NCBI RefSeq assembly: GCF_020172685.1
Contig: NZ_CP083986.1
Location: forward strand, 680,216-744,215
Direction of reading: 5' to 3'
Source of the DNA: [Mycobacterium] nativiensis
Lineage (GTDB): Bacteria > Actinomycetota > Actinomycetes > Mycobacteriales > Mycobacteriaceae
DNA: 64,000 nucleotides
Of the stretch, positions 45,768 through 54,849 are shown in pieces. The notes beneath the pieces were generated by a model that ran no database searches, was not told the DNA's origin, and saw nothing but the letters and a program-made list of their open reading frames with translations. Position 1 is the stretch's first letter. Every line of letters begins with the position of its first letter. Both the position numbers and the translations under genes were made by a program.

Positions 45768-46565
45768 TCAGTCCTTGAAGTAGACCAACTGGTGGGTGCT
45801 GGTCAGCAGCGCCCCATCACGGGACCACAGGTGCGCGCTCTGGTCGAAGTATCCGCGGGAGAAGGCGTTGGCGTGTGCGCTGCCCAGCACGAAATCGCTG
45901 CCCACGGCGTCGATCTGCGCCTTGTCGGCGTGGAAGTAGGTGGTCAGCGAGATGGTTCCGGCCGGGACGTAGCCGCCGCGACGCAGGAACACCCGGGGAT
46001 AGAAGATGTCGGAGATCGCCGCCAACGCGGCGAAGTCCAACGGGCGCTCCAACTCATCCCGCACCCACAGTGTGGTGATCGACGAATCGCTGAGTACACC
46101 ATCCTCAGGAATGGCGCCCTCGGTGAAACGCATGTCGTAGCGGTTGGCCCAGACCACTCCCTCGAAGAAGTTGCCTCGCGGGATATCCTCGGGTGCAGCC
46201 GATTTCGGCAGAAGGGCTTCGATATCAGTCCAGGTGTCGCGGTGCAGTCCGAACAATGCAGTGGCGGTGGTCTTGACCTCGTCGCCCTGGCGCAGTTCGG
46301 CGATCCAGTGCTGGTTGCTGCGGTTGGTGCGCGCGGCCCGCAGCGTGATGTCGAACTCGCCATCGGCGATGGGCGCGGCGTAGTTGACTGTCAACGCCAG
46401 CGGGTCGCCGATCCGGTCCGGATGAGTTTCGACGGCACGCAGCAGCGCCGCCGCGGTGATCCCGCCGAACGGCCCCACCATGTTGGCCCACTGCGGCTCG
46501 GTGGCCCCGCGGACCAGCCCGGTGTCGATGGTCCGCAGGTCCAGGGCGCGATCGAAGGGGTGCAT
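45768..46565 (-). CDS. Double-hotdog acyl-CoA thioesterase family protein
   Basis: This 265-residue protein shows the TesB/type II thioesterase-like duplicated hotdog pattern. The N-terminal half includes NMVGPFGGITAAALLRAVE and VNYAAPIADGEFDITLRAAR. The C-terminal half has LWVRDELERPLDFAALAAIS and SRGYFDQSAHLWSRDGALLTS. It probably hydrolyses acyl-CoA; chain preference unknown. ATG 46565; divergent from the second vapBC module. Confidence 0.85.
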   Translation of the reverse strand: MHPFDRALDLRTIDTGLVRGATEPQWANMVGPFGGITAAALLRAVETHPDRIGDPLALTVNYAAPIADGEFDITLRAARTNRSNQHWIAELRQGDEVKTTATALFGLHRDTWTDIEALLPKSAAPEDIPRGNFFEGVVWANRYDMRFTEGAIPEDGVLSDSSITTLWVRDELERPLDFAALAAISDIFYPRVFLRRGGYVPAGTISLTTYFHADKAQIDAVGSDFVLGSAHANAFSRGYFDQSAHLWSRDGALLTSTHQLVYFKD

Positions 46566-46625
46566 GGGCGCAATTTATCGCGAGCGCTCGGACCTTCTTC
46601 GCGGCGGCCAACAACATGTGCATGC

Positions 46626-46638
46626 TAATGTATGAGCA
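46626..46638 (+). promoter_or_regulatory. Leaderless -10 box TAATGT for the second vapBC
   Basis: TAATGT at 46626-46631 ends 6 nt before ATG 46638, which selects this ATG over the one at 46632. Confidence 0.5.
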
Positions 46639-46889
46639 TGTCTGGGTTGGAGCATCGGCTTCAGATCCTGCTCGACGACGAACGCCATCGCCGCATCACC
46701 GCCGCGGCCCGCGAGCGTGGCGTTTCGGTGGCCACGGTGGTGCGTGAAGCCATCGACCGCGGCCTCGCAGGTCCTATCGACCGTCGTAAATCTGCCGGTC
46801 AGCGCCTCCTTGACGCTCCCGACATGGATGTCCCCGAGCTGCCGGAGCTCAAACAGGAGCTGGATGACCTGCGCGGACGCCGCGGATGA
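46638..46889 (+). CDS. VapB-type antitoxin (second module)
   Basis: This 83-residue antitoxin has an RHH-like DNA-binding part ([40 protein letters not shown]) and an acidic C-terminal tail ([20 protein letters not shown]) that would wrap the toxin. It is a different VapB type from the one at 33218. The stop overlaps vapC as ATGA. Confidence 0.87.
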   Translation: MSGLEHRLQILLDDERHRRITAAARERGVSVATVVREAIDRGLAGPIDRRKSAGQRLLDAPDMDVPELPELKQELDDLRGRRG

Positions 46890-47317
46890 TCCTGCTCGAC
46901 ACCACTGTCCTGGTCTACGCCAAGGGCACCGAGAGCCGGTTCCGGGAACCGTGCCGCGACCTGATCGCAGCGATCGCAGCCGGGCGGATCGAGGCGACCA
47001 CCACTCCCGAGGTGATCCAGGAGTTCGTCCATGTTCGCGCCCGACGACGTGGTCGCAACGATGCCGCCGGGCTCGGGCGCAGCTACGCCGAGCTTCTCGC
47101 ACCCTTGCTGACCGTTACCGCCCACCACCTCGACCGGGGGCTGGCCACCTTCGAGACGACACCGAATGTTGGGGCCTTCGAAGCGGTGCTGGCTGCCGTC
47201 GCCAAATCCGCCGGGGCAATCCTGGTCTCGGCCGACGCCGCATTCAGTGACATACCGGATATCACCCAGGTCGTCCCCGACGCTGCGGGTATCGGCGGCC
47301 TGCTCGACGACCGTTGA
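46886..47317 (+). CDS. VapC-type PIN-domain toxin (second module)
   Basis: This 143-residue PIN ribonuclease starts [16 protein letters not shown] with the first Asp. It has the conserved Glu in [10 protein letters not shown], the Asp/Glu region [13 protein letters not shown] and SADAAFSDI. It overlaps its antitoxin by 4 nt. It resembles the VapC group with a long helical middle. The target RNA is unknown. Confidence 0.88.
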   Translation: MILLDTTVLVYAKGTESRFREPCRDLIAAIAAGRIEATTTPEVIQEFVHVRARRRGRNDAAGLGRSYAELLAPLLTVTAHHLDRGLATFETTPNVGAFEAVLAAVAKSAGAILVSADAAFSDIPDITQVVPDAAGIGGLLDDR

Positions 47318-47325
47318 TCTCCCCG

Positions 47326-47338
47326 TAGGCTGACGGCG
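47326..47338 (+). promoter_or_regulatory. Leaderless -10 box TAGGCT for selO
   Basis: TAGGCT at 47326-47331 ends 6 nt before GTG 47338. Confidence 0.5.
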
Positions 47339-48777
47339 TGTCACAACCGCTGCTGACCGCTGACTTCGCCCGCGAATTCCCGGAGCTGGCGGTGCGCTGG
47401 CAGGCCGAGACTCCGCCCGCGCCGCGCCTGCTGGTGCTCAACGAGCCGCTCGCGAACGAACTGGGCCTGGACGCGCAGTGGCTGCGCGGCCCCGAGGGCA
47501 TCGGTCTGCTGACCGGCACGACCATTCCCGACGGCGCCTCCCCGGTGGCGCAGGCCTACGCCGGACATCAGTTCGGCAACTACGTTCCGGTGCTCGGCGA
47601 CGGCCGGGCCCTGCTGCTCGGCGAAGTCACCGACACCCAGGGCCGCCACCGCGACCTGAGCCTCAAGGGCTCCGGGCGCACTTCATTCGCCCGCGGCGGC
47701 GACGGCCTGGCGGTGGTGGGCCCGATGCTGCGCGAGTACCTGATCAGCGAAGCCATGCACGCGCTGGGCATCCCGACCACCCGGTCGCTGTCGGTGGTGG
47801 CGACCGGACGCGAGGTGCAGCGCGAGGCCGTGCTGCCCGGGGCGGTGCTGGCCCGGGTCGCTGCCAGTCATCTGCGGGTCGGCAGCTTTCAGCTCGTCGC
47901 CCAGCAGGCCCGCGCCACCGGAGACCTCGGGTTGCTGCGCCGGCTGGCCGATCACGCCATCGCCCGACACCACCCGGATGCCGCACAGGCCGAAAACCCT
48001 TACATCGCACTGTTCGCCGCGGTGGCCGAGGCGCAGGCGTCGCTGGTGGCGCAGTGGATGTTGGTCGGATTCGTGCACGGGGTGATGAACACCGACAACA
48101 CCACGATCTCCGGTGAGACCATCGACTACGGGCCGTGCGCGTTCATGGAGGCCTACGATCCGGCGACCGTGTTCAGCTCCATCGACCACGCCGGGCGCTA
48201 CGCCTACGGCAACCAACCGCTGGTCATGCAATGGAATCTGGCCCGGTTCGCCGAGACACTGCTGCCGCTGTTCGACGACGACGAAGACAAGGCACTGTCG
48301 GTGGCCGTGGAGATCCTCGAAGGATTCATGCCGCGCTATCACGGCTTCTGGTCGGCCGGGATGCTGGCCAAGTTCGGGCTCTCCAAGAGCATGGAAGCCG
48401 CCGGCCTGATCGATCAGGCGTCGGCGCTGCTGTCCGAGAACGCCGTCGACTTCACGTCGTTCTTCTGTGCGTTGAGCGCGGCGGGCCGCGGCGACGTCGG
48501 CGGGGTGTTGGCAGGCAACATCTTTGACGACTGGTTGACGCGCTGGCGTGCGCTGGGCCCCGACGTCGACGCGATGGACCGGGTCAATCCGCTCTACATT
48601 CCGCGCAACCATCTGGTCGAGCAGGCGCTGACCGCCGCGATGCGCGGCGATCTCGTCCCGGTGGGCAAGCTGCTGGACGTGGTCTCCGAGCCGTTTCGGA
48701 AGCGGGACGGGTTGCAGGAGTACGCGGCGCCGGCACCGCCGGAGTTCAGAGGGTATCGGACGTTCTGCGGGACGTGA
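47338..48777 (+). CDS. SelO-family protein adenylyltransferase (YdiU/UPF0061)
   Basis: SelO proteins have a kinase fold that binds ATP upside down and transfers AMP to proteins, often in oxidative stress. The 479-residue protein has [38 protein letters not shown], and the metal/catalytic region [16 protein letters not shown] with [14 protein letters not shown], all hallmark SelO motifs. It lacks the C-terminal selenocysteine seen in some relatives: the end ([10 protein letters not shown]) has an ordinary Cys codon. Start GTG 47338 with a leaderless box. Confidence 0.95.
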   Translation: MSQPLLTADFAREFPELAVRWQAETPPAPRLLVLNEPLANELGLDAQWLRGPEGIGLLTGTTIPDGASPVAQAYAGHQFGNYVPVLGDGRALLLGEVTDTQGRHRDLSLKGSGRTSFARGGDGLAVVGPMLREYLISEAMHALGIPTTRSLSVVATGREVQREAVLPGAVLARVAASHLRVGSFQLVAQQARATGDLGLLRRLADHAIARHHPDAAQAENPYIALFAAVAEAQASLVAQWMLVGFVHGVMNTDNTTISGETIDYGPCAFMEAYDPATVFSSIDHAGRYAYGNQPLVMQWNLARFAETLLPLFDDDEDKALSVAVEILEGFMPRYHGFWSAGMLAKFGLSKSMEAAGLIDQASALLSENAVDFTSFFCALSAAGRGDVGGVLAGNIFDDWLTRWRALGPDVDAMDRVNPLYIPRNHLVEQALTAAMRGDLVPVGKLLDVVSEPFRKRDGLQEYAAPAPPEFRGYRTFCGT

Positions 48778-48783
48778 GGGTGC

Positions 48784-49632
48784 TCAGCCCGGATTGACGG
48801 CGGCGACGACCCAGGTGTGGCCCGGGAATTTCACGACACCGTCGACCCGGTGCCGGCGGAGTTCGTCGCGCAGCTCCTCGATGACAGCGGCCCAGCCGTC
48901 GGCGCCCAGCCGGTCCTGCAGCTCGGCGCTGGCCTGCCGTCCGGTGGTGTTGGACAGGATCAGCCCCAGCCGCTCCTCGACGCCGTCGCTGCCGTCGATG
49001 CCGAAATCGCAGATCCCGTCGAAGGCCGTCACGGTGACGTCGCTCCAGCCGGCGCCGGCCAGGATGGTCCGCACCCGCTCGGCGTTGCCGAAGGCCAACG
49101 GTCCGGGGGCGTCGGGATCGGGTGCGGCGGGCGGTGTTTCAAGTCGAGCGGCCAGGACGTCGACGCCCGCGGTGAACATCGGATTGTCGCCTTCCCGCCA
49201 GCACACGAACGCCAGCCGGGCTCCCGGCGCCGCGGCGTCGCGAATGTTGGCGAATGCGGCCACCGGGTCGTCGAAGAACATCACCCCGAACCGCGAGATG
49301 ATCCAGTCGAATGCCTCGCCGGTGGTGGGCCGCAGGGCAAGAGTCTGGGCGTCGCCGAGTGACACCGTGGCCGTCGGCACCCGGCGGCGGGCCTCCTGCA
49401 CCATCGGCTCGGAGATGTCGACGCCGAACGGGACGGCCCCGAGTTCCGCGGCCCGCTGCAACAGAGTCCCTGAGCCACAACCGATGTCGAGCACCCGCGC
49501 GCCGGAGTCCATGTCAGCGGCCTGCAGCACCGCGTCGGCGAACGGCGCCAGCACCGCTTCGAAGATCGCCGCGTTGTCCACCCAGTCGATGCCCTGCGCC
49601 GCCCACGCCTGCTGCTGTTCCTCGTTCGCCAT
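48784..49632 (-). CDS. SAM-dependent methyltransferase
   Basis: This 282-residue class I methyltransferase has SAM motif I in ARVLDIGCGSGTLLQRAAEL, motif II DAQTLALRPTTGEAFDWIIS, and DAAAPGARLAFVCW after the central strand. The C-terminal half resembles UbiE/ArsM-like mycobacterial enzymes of unknown substrate. ATG 49632 is chosen over GTG 49638 because TACGCT ends 6 nt before it. It converges on selO with a 6-nt gap. Confidence 0.87.
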   Translation of the reverse strand: MANEEQQQAWAAQGIDWVDNAAIFEAVLAPFADAVLQAADMDSGARVLDIGCGSGTLLQRAAELGAVPFGVDISEPMVQEARRRVPTATVSLGDAQTLALRPTTGEAFDWIISRFGVMFFDDPVAAFANIRDAAAPGARLAFVCWREGDNPMFTAGVDVLAARLETPPAAPDPDAPGPLAFGNAERVRTILAGAGWSDVTVTAFDGICDFGIDGSDGVEERLGLILSNTTGRQASAELQDRLGADGWAAVIEELRDELRRHRVDGVVKFPGHTWVVAAVNPG

Positions 49633-49644
49633 CACCACAGCGTA
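49633..49644 (-). promoter_or_regulatory. Leaderless -10 box TACGCT for the methyltransferase gene
   Basis: On the minus strand TACGCT (49639-49644) ends 6 nt before ATG 49632. Confidence 0.45.
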
Positions 49645-49665
49645 GGGGCCGGCGGAGTTCGGCGA

Positions 49666-52020
49666 TTATCGGACGTGCTGCGGGACGTGCGGTGCGCCGT
49701 CGCGCAGCTCATGGCGTCCTGAGGCGTGCGTGGCCACCGGCGACCCGTTGATCCGATAGGCGCTGTGTCGGGGGGTACCGGGCGGTGCGGCGTGCCGGCC
49801 CGGGGAACCGTTCTCGCTGAGCTCGAAGCGTTGCGCCACCCACGCCAGGGGTTTGGGCGCCCACCAGGTCCATCGGCCCATCACATGCATGAACGCCGGT
49901 ACCAGCACCATCCGGACCAGCGTGGCATCCACCAACACCGCCAACGTCAGACCGAGGCCGAGCATCCGCATGAACGACACCTGCGCGGCGATCAACGCGG
50001 CGAACGAGATCGACATCACCAGCGCCGCGGCGGTGATCACCCGGGCGGTCCGGGCCACGCCCAGCGACACACTCTCGTCGTTGTCGGCGCGAGTGCGGCC
50101 CGACTCCAGCCAGTATTCGCGGATCCGGGACACCAGGAACACCTCGTAGTCCATCGACAGCCCGAACGCGATGCAGAACAGCAACACCGGCACGTTGGCC
50201 ACCAACGTCCCGGTGGGTGTTGTTCCGAACGCACCGAGATGGCCGTCCTGAAATATCCAGACCAGCGCCCCGAACGCGGCGACCAGCGACAAAACATTGA
50301 GGATCAGGGCCTTGGCCGGCAGCACCACGCTGCCGGTGAGCAGGAACAGCAGAGCGAACGTGATGGCGGCGATCAGACCCAGCACCAACGGCAGCCGGTC
50401 GGTGATGGCATTCACGCTGTCGCGGTTGATCTGCGCCAACCCGGCCAGCTGCACCGGCCGGTCGCCCGGGGCGCGCACCTGGTGCAGGTTGTCGAGCTGG
50501 GTCTCGGACCGCTGCGAGAACAGCGGTGCCCTGCTGGCGACCGTCAGAAACGCACTGTCGCCTGTGACCCCGGTTGCCGCGGCGGGGTCGCCGACCCGGG
50601 CGCCGTCGACGAAGGTGCCGGTCGGGGCCGACACCGACGACACGTCGGTGACCCGGGACAGATCGGCCGCATAGCGACCGAGTTCGTCGGCCGGCACGCC
50701 GGCCATGTCGGGAAGGACGATCGGCACCGCCCGGTCGGAGTCATTGGCGAAGTCGTTGCGCAGCGCGTCTCCGACCTGGTGCGCCGTCGCCGACCGCGGC
50801 AGGACCCGGTCGTCGGGGAAGCCCCACTTCACCCCGAAGAACGGCAGCCCGACCGCCACCAGCAGTGTGACCACCGCCAGGCCGATCGGCACCGCGCCCC
50901 GTGTCACGAATTTCGTTGCCCGGTACCAGAACTGCTGCTCTACCGGCCGGGCGGTGGGTGCCGGCCTGCGCAGCAGCCGGCGTGCGGGCCGGCGCACGTC
51001 CAGCGCGTCGAGCCGGGGTCCCAGAAATGCGATCCCCGCCGGTGTCACCACGATCGCCGCGAGCGCAACGAAACCCACCGTCGCCACCCCGGCATAGGCG
51101 AACGACTTCAGGAAGTACATCGGGAACAGCACCATGGCCGCCATCGACAGCGCGACTGTGCTCGCCGAGAACAGCACGGTCCGGCCGGCGGTGGTCATGG
51201 TCGCGATCAGCGCCCGGTCGGGGGCGACGCCGTCGGCCAACTCGTCGCGGTAGCGGTTGATGATCAACAGCGTGTAGTCGATCGCCAGTGCCAGGCCCAT
51301 CGCGGTGGTGAGATTGAGCGCGAAGATCGAGACGTCGGTGGCCAGCGTGATCAACCGCAGGACCGCCATCGACCCCACGATCGCCAGCCCACCCAACGCG
51401 ACCGGCAGGGCCGCCGCCAGCAGGCCGCCGAACACCCACACCAGCACCAGAAAGCTCAGCGGGATCGCGATCGACTCCATCAGCAGCAGGTCGTGCTGGT
51501 TCTGGTGGTTGATCTGCGCGTACACCATGGCGCCGCCGCCGGCGCGGACACTGACCCCGTCGCGGTCGTGCGCCAACTGATCGGCCAGGGCGCGGGCGTA
51601 GCGCTGCGCGTCGTTCTCGCCGCCCCTGAGGTTGGCCACGATCACCCCGGAGCTGCCGTCGGTGCTGATCAGCCGGGCGACGGCCGACGGTGGCCCGGTC
51701 CACGGTGAGGTGACGTTGTAGACGTGCGGCGACTGCTGTAGTTGCCCGGCGATGTCGGTGCCGATCGAGCGGGCCGGCTCGCCCGTGGCACCGCCGGGTG
51801 CGCTCAGCATGATCAGCAGCTGCTGGTCGCTCTGGCCGAACTGTTCAGCCAACACCTTGGTGGCCTGGGCGGACTCCGAGTTGGGGTCTTGAAAGCCGCC
51901 GGCGGACAGTTTGTCGGCGACCGGTATGCCGAAGACGGCGGCGGCGATCATCACCAGGAAAACCAGGGCGAGGACGCGACGTGGAGCGGCCAGAGCCAAC
52001 AAAGCGATCCGCTGCAGCAC
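49666..52020 (-). CDS. MmpL-family RND lipid exporter, SigL-controlled
   Basis: This RND-superfamily transporter has twelve helices in two halves. The first half has FALNLTTAMGLALAIDYTLL with the conserved Asp/Tyr pair, and the second LFCIAFGLSMDYEVFLVSRI. Two periplasmic domains lie between helices 1-2 and 7-8. From GTG 52020 the length is 784. This start has GGAAGG about 8 nt upstream. The longer reading from ATG 52080 would begin before the predicted SigL transcription start. It is divergent from the PKS operon with a shared 260-nt intergenic region carrying a SigL promoter on each strand, so it probably exports that operon's product. Confidence 0.9.
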   Translation of the reverse strand: MLQRIALLALAAPRRVLALVFLVMIAAAVFGIPVADKLSAGGFQDPNSESAQATKVLAEQFGQSDQQLLIMLSAPGGATGEPARSIGTDIAGQLQQSPHVYNVTSPWTGPPSAVARLISTDGSSGVIVANLRGGENDAQRYARALADQLAHDRDGVSVRAGGGAMVYAQINHQNQHDLLLMESIAIPLSFLVLVWVFGGLLAAALPVALGGLAIVGSMAVLRLITLATDVSIFALNLTTAMGLALAIDYTLLIINRYRDELADGVAPDRALIATMTTAGRTVLFSASTVALSMAAMVLFPMYFLKSFAYAGVATVGFVALAAIVVTPAGIAFLGPRLDALDVRRPARRLLRRPAPTARPVEQQFWYRATKFVTRGAVPIGLAVVTLLVAVGLPFFGVKWGFPDDRVLPRSATAHQVGDALRNDFANDSDRAVPIVLPDMAGVPADELGRYAADLSRVTDVSSVSAPTGTFVDGARVGDPAAATGVTGDSAFLTVASRAPLFSQRSETQLDNLHQVRAPGDRPVQLAGLAQINRDSVNAITDRLPLVLGLIAAITFALLFLLTGSVVLPAKALILNVLSLVAAFGALVWIFQDGHLGAFGTTPTGTLVANVPVLLFCIAFGLSMDYEVFLVSRIREYWLESGRTRADNDESVSLGVARTARVITAAALVMSISFAALIAAQVSFMRMLGLGLTLAVLVDATLVRMVLVPAFMHVMGRWTWWAPKPLAWVAQRFELSENGSPGRHAAPPGTPRHSAYRINGSPVATHASGRHELRDGAPHVPQHVR

Positions 52021-52080
52021 GTCAGCTACCTTCCGCCGAAATGGTCGACGAGAGGTGCCGCCGACACCCCCACCGAACAT

Positions 52081-52108
52081 GACACGAATTAGAAGTACGC
52101 AAGGTTCA
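52081..52108 (-). promoter_or_regulatory. SigL promoter for the MmpL gene
   Basis: On the minus strand TGAACC (52103-52108), 16 nt, CGTGTC (52081-52086). This matches the SigL pattern TGAACC-N16/17-CGTGTR as I recall it, and puts the start of transcription near 52074. Confidence 0.85.
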
Positions 52109-52246
52109 TCGCGGTAACCCGAACCAGCCTACCGGCCGCAACTCGCTGCCGCCGCAACAGTTTGTGGCTCGCAGGCGGGCGCACACCACATGGCCGCGGC
52201 CGGTGAATCGATACGACCGATCAACCCAACGTTTACCTGAAAACCT

Positions 52247-52274
52247 TGAACCGCGGCACCGGCCAGCCCGTGAC
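52247..52274 (+). promoter_or_regulatory. SigL promoter for the type III PKS operon
   Basis: TGAACC (52247-52252), 16 nt, CGTGAC (52269-52274), then 6 nt to ATG 52281. The mRNA would be leaderless. Confidence 0.85.
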
Positions 52275-52280
52275 CTCGAC

Positions 52281-53333
52281 ATGGACAACATCGCGACAAA
52301 CACCCCGACAGTGGCCGCTGTGGCCGTTGAATTCCCGCCCCACCAGCACACTCAGTGTGAGGTGATGGCAGCCCTGTCCGACTTCGCCGGACCCGAGTTT
52401 CGGCGGTTCGTCGCCAACAGCGGTGTGGCGACACGCCAACTGGCACTGCCGCTGTCGCGTTACCCCAAGCTCAGTGGCTTCACCGAAGCGAACGACGCCT
52501 ACCTCGAGATCGCCCTCGACCTGACCGAACGCGCATTGCAGTCGGCCCTGGATCAGGCCGGGCTGACCCCGTCCGACGTCGACGTGGTGTTCTCGACGAC
52601 GGTCACCGGGCTGGCCGTTCCGTCTTTGGAGGGACGACTGGTGACGCGGATGGGGCTTCGGACCGACGTCAAACGCATTCCGATGTTCGGCCTGGGCTGT
52701 GTCGCCGGTGCCGCGGGTCTGGCCCGGGTGCATGACTACCTGCGAGGCTTCCCGGATCAGGTGGCGGCGCTGATCGCGGTCGAGCTGTGCTCGTTGACGG
52801 TTCAACGTCAGGATCTTTCGGTCGGAAATCTTGTTGCTTCCAGCCTGTTCGGTGACGGCGCCGGCGCGGTCGTCGCGACCGGGGCGAGCCGGGCGAGCAC
52901 CGGCCCGAAGGTACTGGCGACGCGCAGCCGAACCTATCCCGACACCGAGGAGATACTCGGCTGGGACATCGGTAGCCAGGGCTTCAGCATCGTCTTGTCG
53001 GTCGAGATCGCCACCGTCGTACAGAAATACCTCGGTGACGACGTCCGCGACTTCCTCGCCGATCACGGCCTGGTGGTCGAAGACATCTCCACCTGGATTG
53101 TGCATGCCGCCGGCCCGAAGGTGATCGACGCGGTCGAAGAGGTGCTGGACCTTCCGCCGGATGCGCTCGACCGCACCCGAAACTCGTTGCGTGACCACGG
53201 CAATCTGTCGTCGGTGTCGGTGCTGGACATCCTCCATGATGTCGAGTCGGACCCGCCGAGGCCGGGCTCGCTCGGCCTGATGATCGCGATGGGGCCGGGG
53301 TTCTCCGCCGAACTCGTGCTGATGAGCTGGTGA
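52281..53333 (+). CDS. Type III polyketide synthase (chalcone/alkylresorcinol-synthase-like)
   Basis: This 350-residue homodimeric ketosynthase extends a (probably fatty) acyl-CoA with malonyl units and closes the ring. The catalytic triad is visible: Cys140 in GLGCVAGAAG, His in WIVHAAGPKVID, and Asn in LRDHGNLSSVSV. GSQGFSIVLS and the final GPGFSAELVL are family-typical. It is closest in type to mycobacterial Pks10/Pks11. It heads an operon with an ICMT-like methyltransferase and a flavin monooxygenase, the same trio as Streptomyces srsABC for methylated, oxidised alkylresorcinols. A SigL promoter lies directly upstream. Confidence 0.93.
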   Translation: MDNIATNTPTVAAVAVEFPPHQHTQCEVMAALSDFAGPEFRRFVANSGVATRQLALPLSRYPKLSGFTEANDAYLEIALDLTERALQSALDQAGLTPSDVDVVFSTTVTGLAVPSLEGRLVTRMGLRTDVKRIPMFGLGCVAGAAGLARVHDYLRGFPDQVAALIAVELCSLTVQRQDLSVGNLVASSLFGDGAGAVVATGASRASTGPKVLATRSRTYPDTEEILGWDIGSQGFSIVLSVEIATVVQKYLGDDVRDFLADHGLVVEDISTWIVHAAGPKVIDAVEEVLDLPPDALDRTRNSLRDHGNLSSVSVLDILHDVESDPPRPGSLGLMIAMGPGFSAELVLMSW

Positions 53334-53836
53334 TGATGTATTACCTGCTGATCCTGGCCGTCGGCGTGGAACGACTGGCCGAGCTGGCGGTGGCCAACCG
53401 CAACGCGCGGTGGGCATTCGCGAACGGTGGCAGGGAATTCGGGCACAACCACTATCCGGTGATGGTCAGCATCCACGCGGCACTGCTGCTCAACTGCGTC
53501 ACCGAGGTGTGGTTGTTGCACCGGCCCTTCATTCCGCTGCTGGGCTGGCCGATGCTCGCACTGGCGCTGTTGAGCCAGGGGCTTCGGTGGTGGTGCATCG
53601 CCACACTCGGTAAACGGTGGAACACCCTGGTGATCGTGATGCCGCAGACACCGCTGGTGCGCAGCGGCCCGTATCGGTGGCTGCACCACCCCAACTATGT
53701 GGCCGTGGTGGTCGAGGGCTTCGCGCTGCCGCTGGTCCACACCGCCTGGCTGACCGCGATCGGATTCACCCTCGCCAACGCGGCCGTGCTGCGGGTGCGC
53801 CTCCGGGTGGAGAACGCCGCACTGGGGTACCGGTGA
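53330..53836 (+). CDS. Isoprenylcysteine-carboxyl-methyltransferase-like membrane enzyme
   Basis: This 168-residue membrane methyltransferase has four or five helices and the ICMT hallmark LVRSGPYRWLHHPNYVAVVVEG near the C-terminus. In type III PKS operons such enzymes O-methylate phenolic lipids or alkylpyrones (BpsB, SrsB), and Rv1139c of the M. tuberculosis SigL regulon is of this kind. GTG 53330 overlaps the PKS stop and its own stop overlaps the next gene, so all three are co-translated. Confidence 0.9.
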   Translation: MMMYYLLILAVGVERLAELAVANRNARWAFANGGREFGHNHYPVMVSIHAALLLNCVTEVWLLHRPFIPLLGWPMLALALLSQGLRWWCIATLGKRWNTLVIVMPQTPLVRSGPYRWLHHPNYVAVVVEGFALPLVHTAWLTAIGFTLANAAVLRVRLRVENAALGYR

Positions 53837-54849
53837 GCGCCACCGATGCCGATCTGCTCGTCGTGGGCGGCGGGCCGGCGGGCCTGGCCACCGCGTTATA
53901 CGCGCGCCAGCAGGGGCTTTCGGTGATCGTCGCCGAGCCGCGGAACAATCCGATCGACAAGGCCTGCGGTGAGGGGTTGATGCCGGGCGGGCTGGTCGCA
54001 CTGACGTCGCTCGGGGTGGACCCGGCGGGGCTGCCGTTGCGCGGTATCGCCTACCTCGACGAGCGGCGCCGGATCGAGGCGCCCTTCCGCGACGGGCCGG
54101 GGCGCGGGGTGCGCCGGACCACTTTGCACGCCGCACTGGCCGATCAGGCCAAGCAGAACGACGTGGAATGGATTTCGAAGCGGGTCGACCATGTCGACCA
54201 GGATGCCCGGGGGGTGGCGGCGGGCGGGATCCGGGCGAAGTGGTTGATCGCCGCCGACGGGCTGCACTCCACGGTGCGGCGCAGCGTCGGGATCCCGTCC
54301 GTTGCCGGCACACCGCGGCGCTTCGGGGTGCGATGGCACTACCGGATTCCGGCCTGGTCGGAGTTCGTCGAGGTGCACTGGTCCCGGTGGGGCGAGGCCT
54401 ACGTGACCCCGGTGGAGCCGGATCTGGTGGGCATCGCGATCCTGTCGCCGCATCGTCCCGAACTCGGCTGGTTTCCCGAGTTGGCAGCCCGTGTCGCCGG
54501 TGCGCCGCGCGGCCCGGCTCGTGGTTGCGGCCCGATGCGCCAGGTGGTTTCGCGCCGGGTCGCGGGCCGGGTGCTGCTGGTCGGTGATGCGGCCGGCTAC
54601 GAGGACGCGCTGACCGGTGAGGGCATCAGCCTGGCCGTCAAACAGGCGGCTGCCGCCGTCGCCGCGATCGTCGACGACAACCCGGCAGCCTACGAGCGGG
54701 CCTGGCCGGTGATCACCCGGCGCTATCGACTGATCACCCGAGCGCTGGTGCTGGCCAGCGCTCCGCAGTCGACCCGACGGGCCTTGATCCCGGCGTGTGA
54801 ACTGTTGCCCGGGGTGTTCGAACGTGCCGTGCATCTGCTGGCCCACTGA
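53833..54849 (+). CDS. FAD-dependent monooxygenase/reductase of the PKS operon
   Basis: This 338-residue flavoprotein has the FAD motif DLLVVGGGPAGLATALYARQ, KACGEGLMPGGLVAL (geranylgeranyl-reductase/hydroxylase-like), and a GD motif VLLVGDAAGYEDALTGEGIS. It probably hydroxylates the phenolic polyketide ring, as SrsC does; Rv1138c of the M. tuberculosis SigL regulon is a comparable enzyme. GTG 53833 overlaps the methyltransferase stop. The last 116 nt overlap the 3' end of the convergent aminotransferase gene. Confidence 0.9.
   Translation: MSATDADLLVVGGGPAGLATALYARQQGLSVIVAEPRNNPIDKACGEGLMPGGLVALTSLGVDPAGLPLRGIAYLDERRRIEAPFRDGPGRGVRRTTLHAALADQAKQNDVEWISKRVDHVDQDARGVAAGGIRAKWLIAADGLHSTVRRSVGIPSVAGTPRRFGVRWHYRIPAWSEFVEVHWSRWGEAYVTPVEPDLVGIAILSPHRPELGWFPELAARVAGAPRGPARGCGPMRQVVSRRVAGRVLLVGDAAGYEDALTGEGISLAVKQAAAAVAAIVDDNPAAYERAWPVITRRYRLITRALVLASAPQSTRRALIPACELLPGVFERAVHLLAH

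Noticed and set aside
52021..52080. A 20-residue N-terminal extension of the MmpL protein from ATG 52080
   Set aside because: ATG 52080 directly abuts the SigL -10 element, so it would not be in the transcript; GTG 52020 has a binding site.
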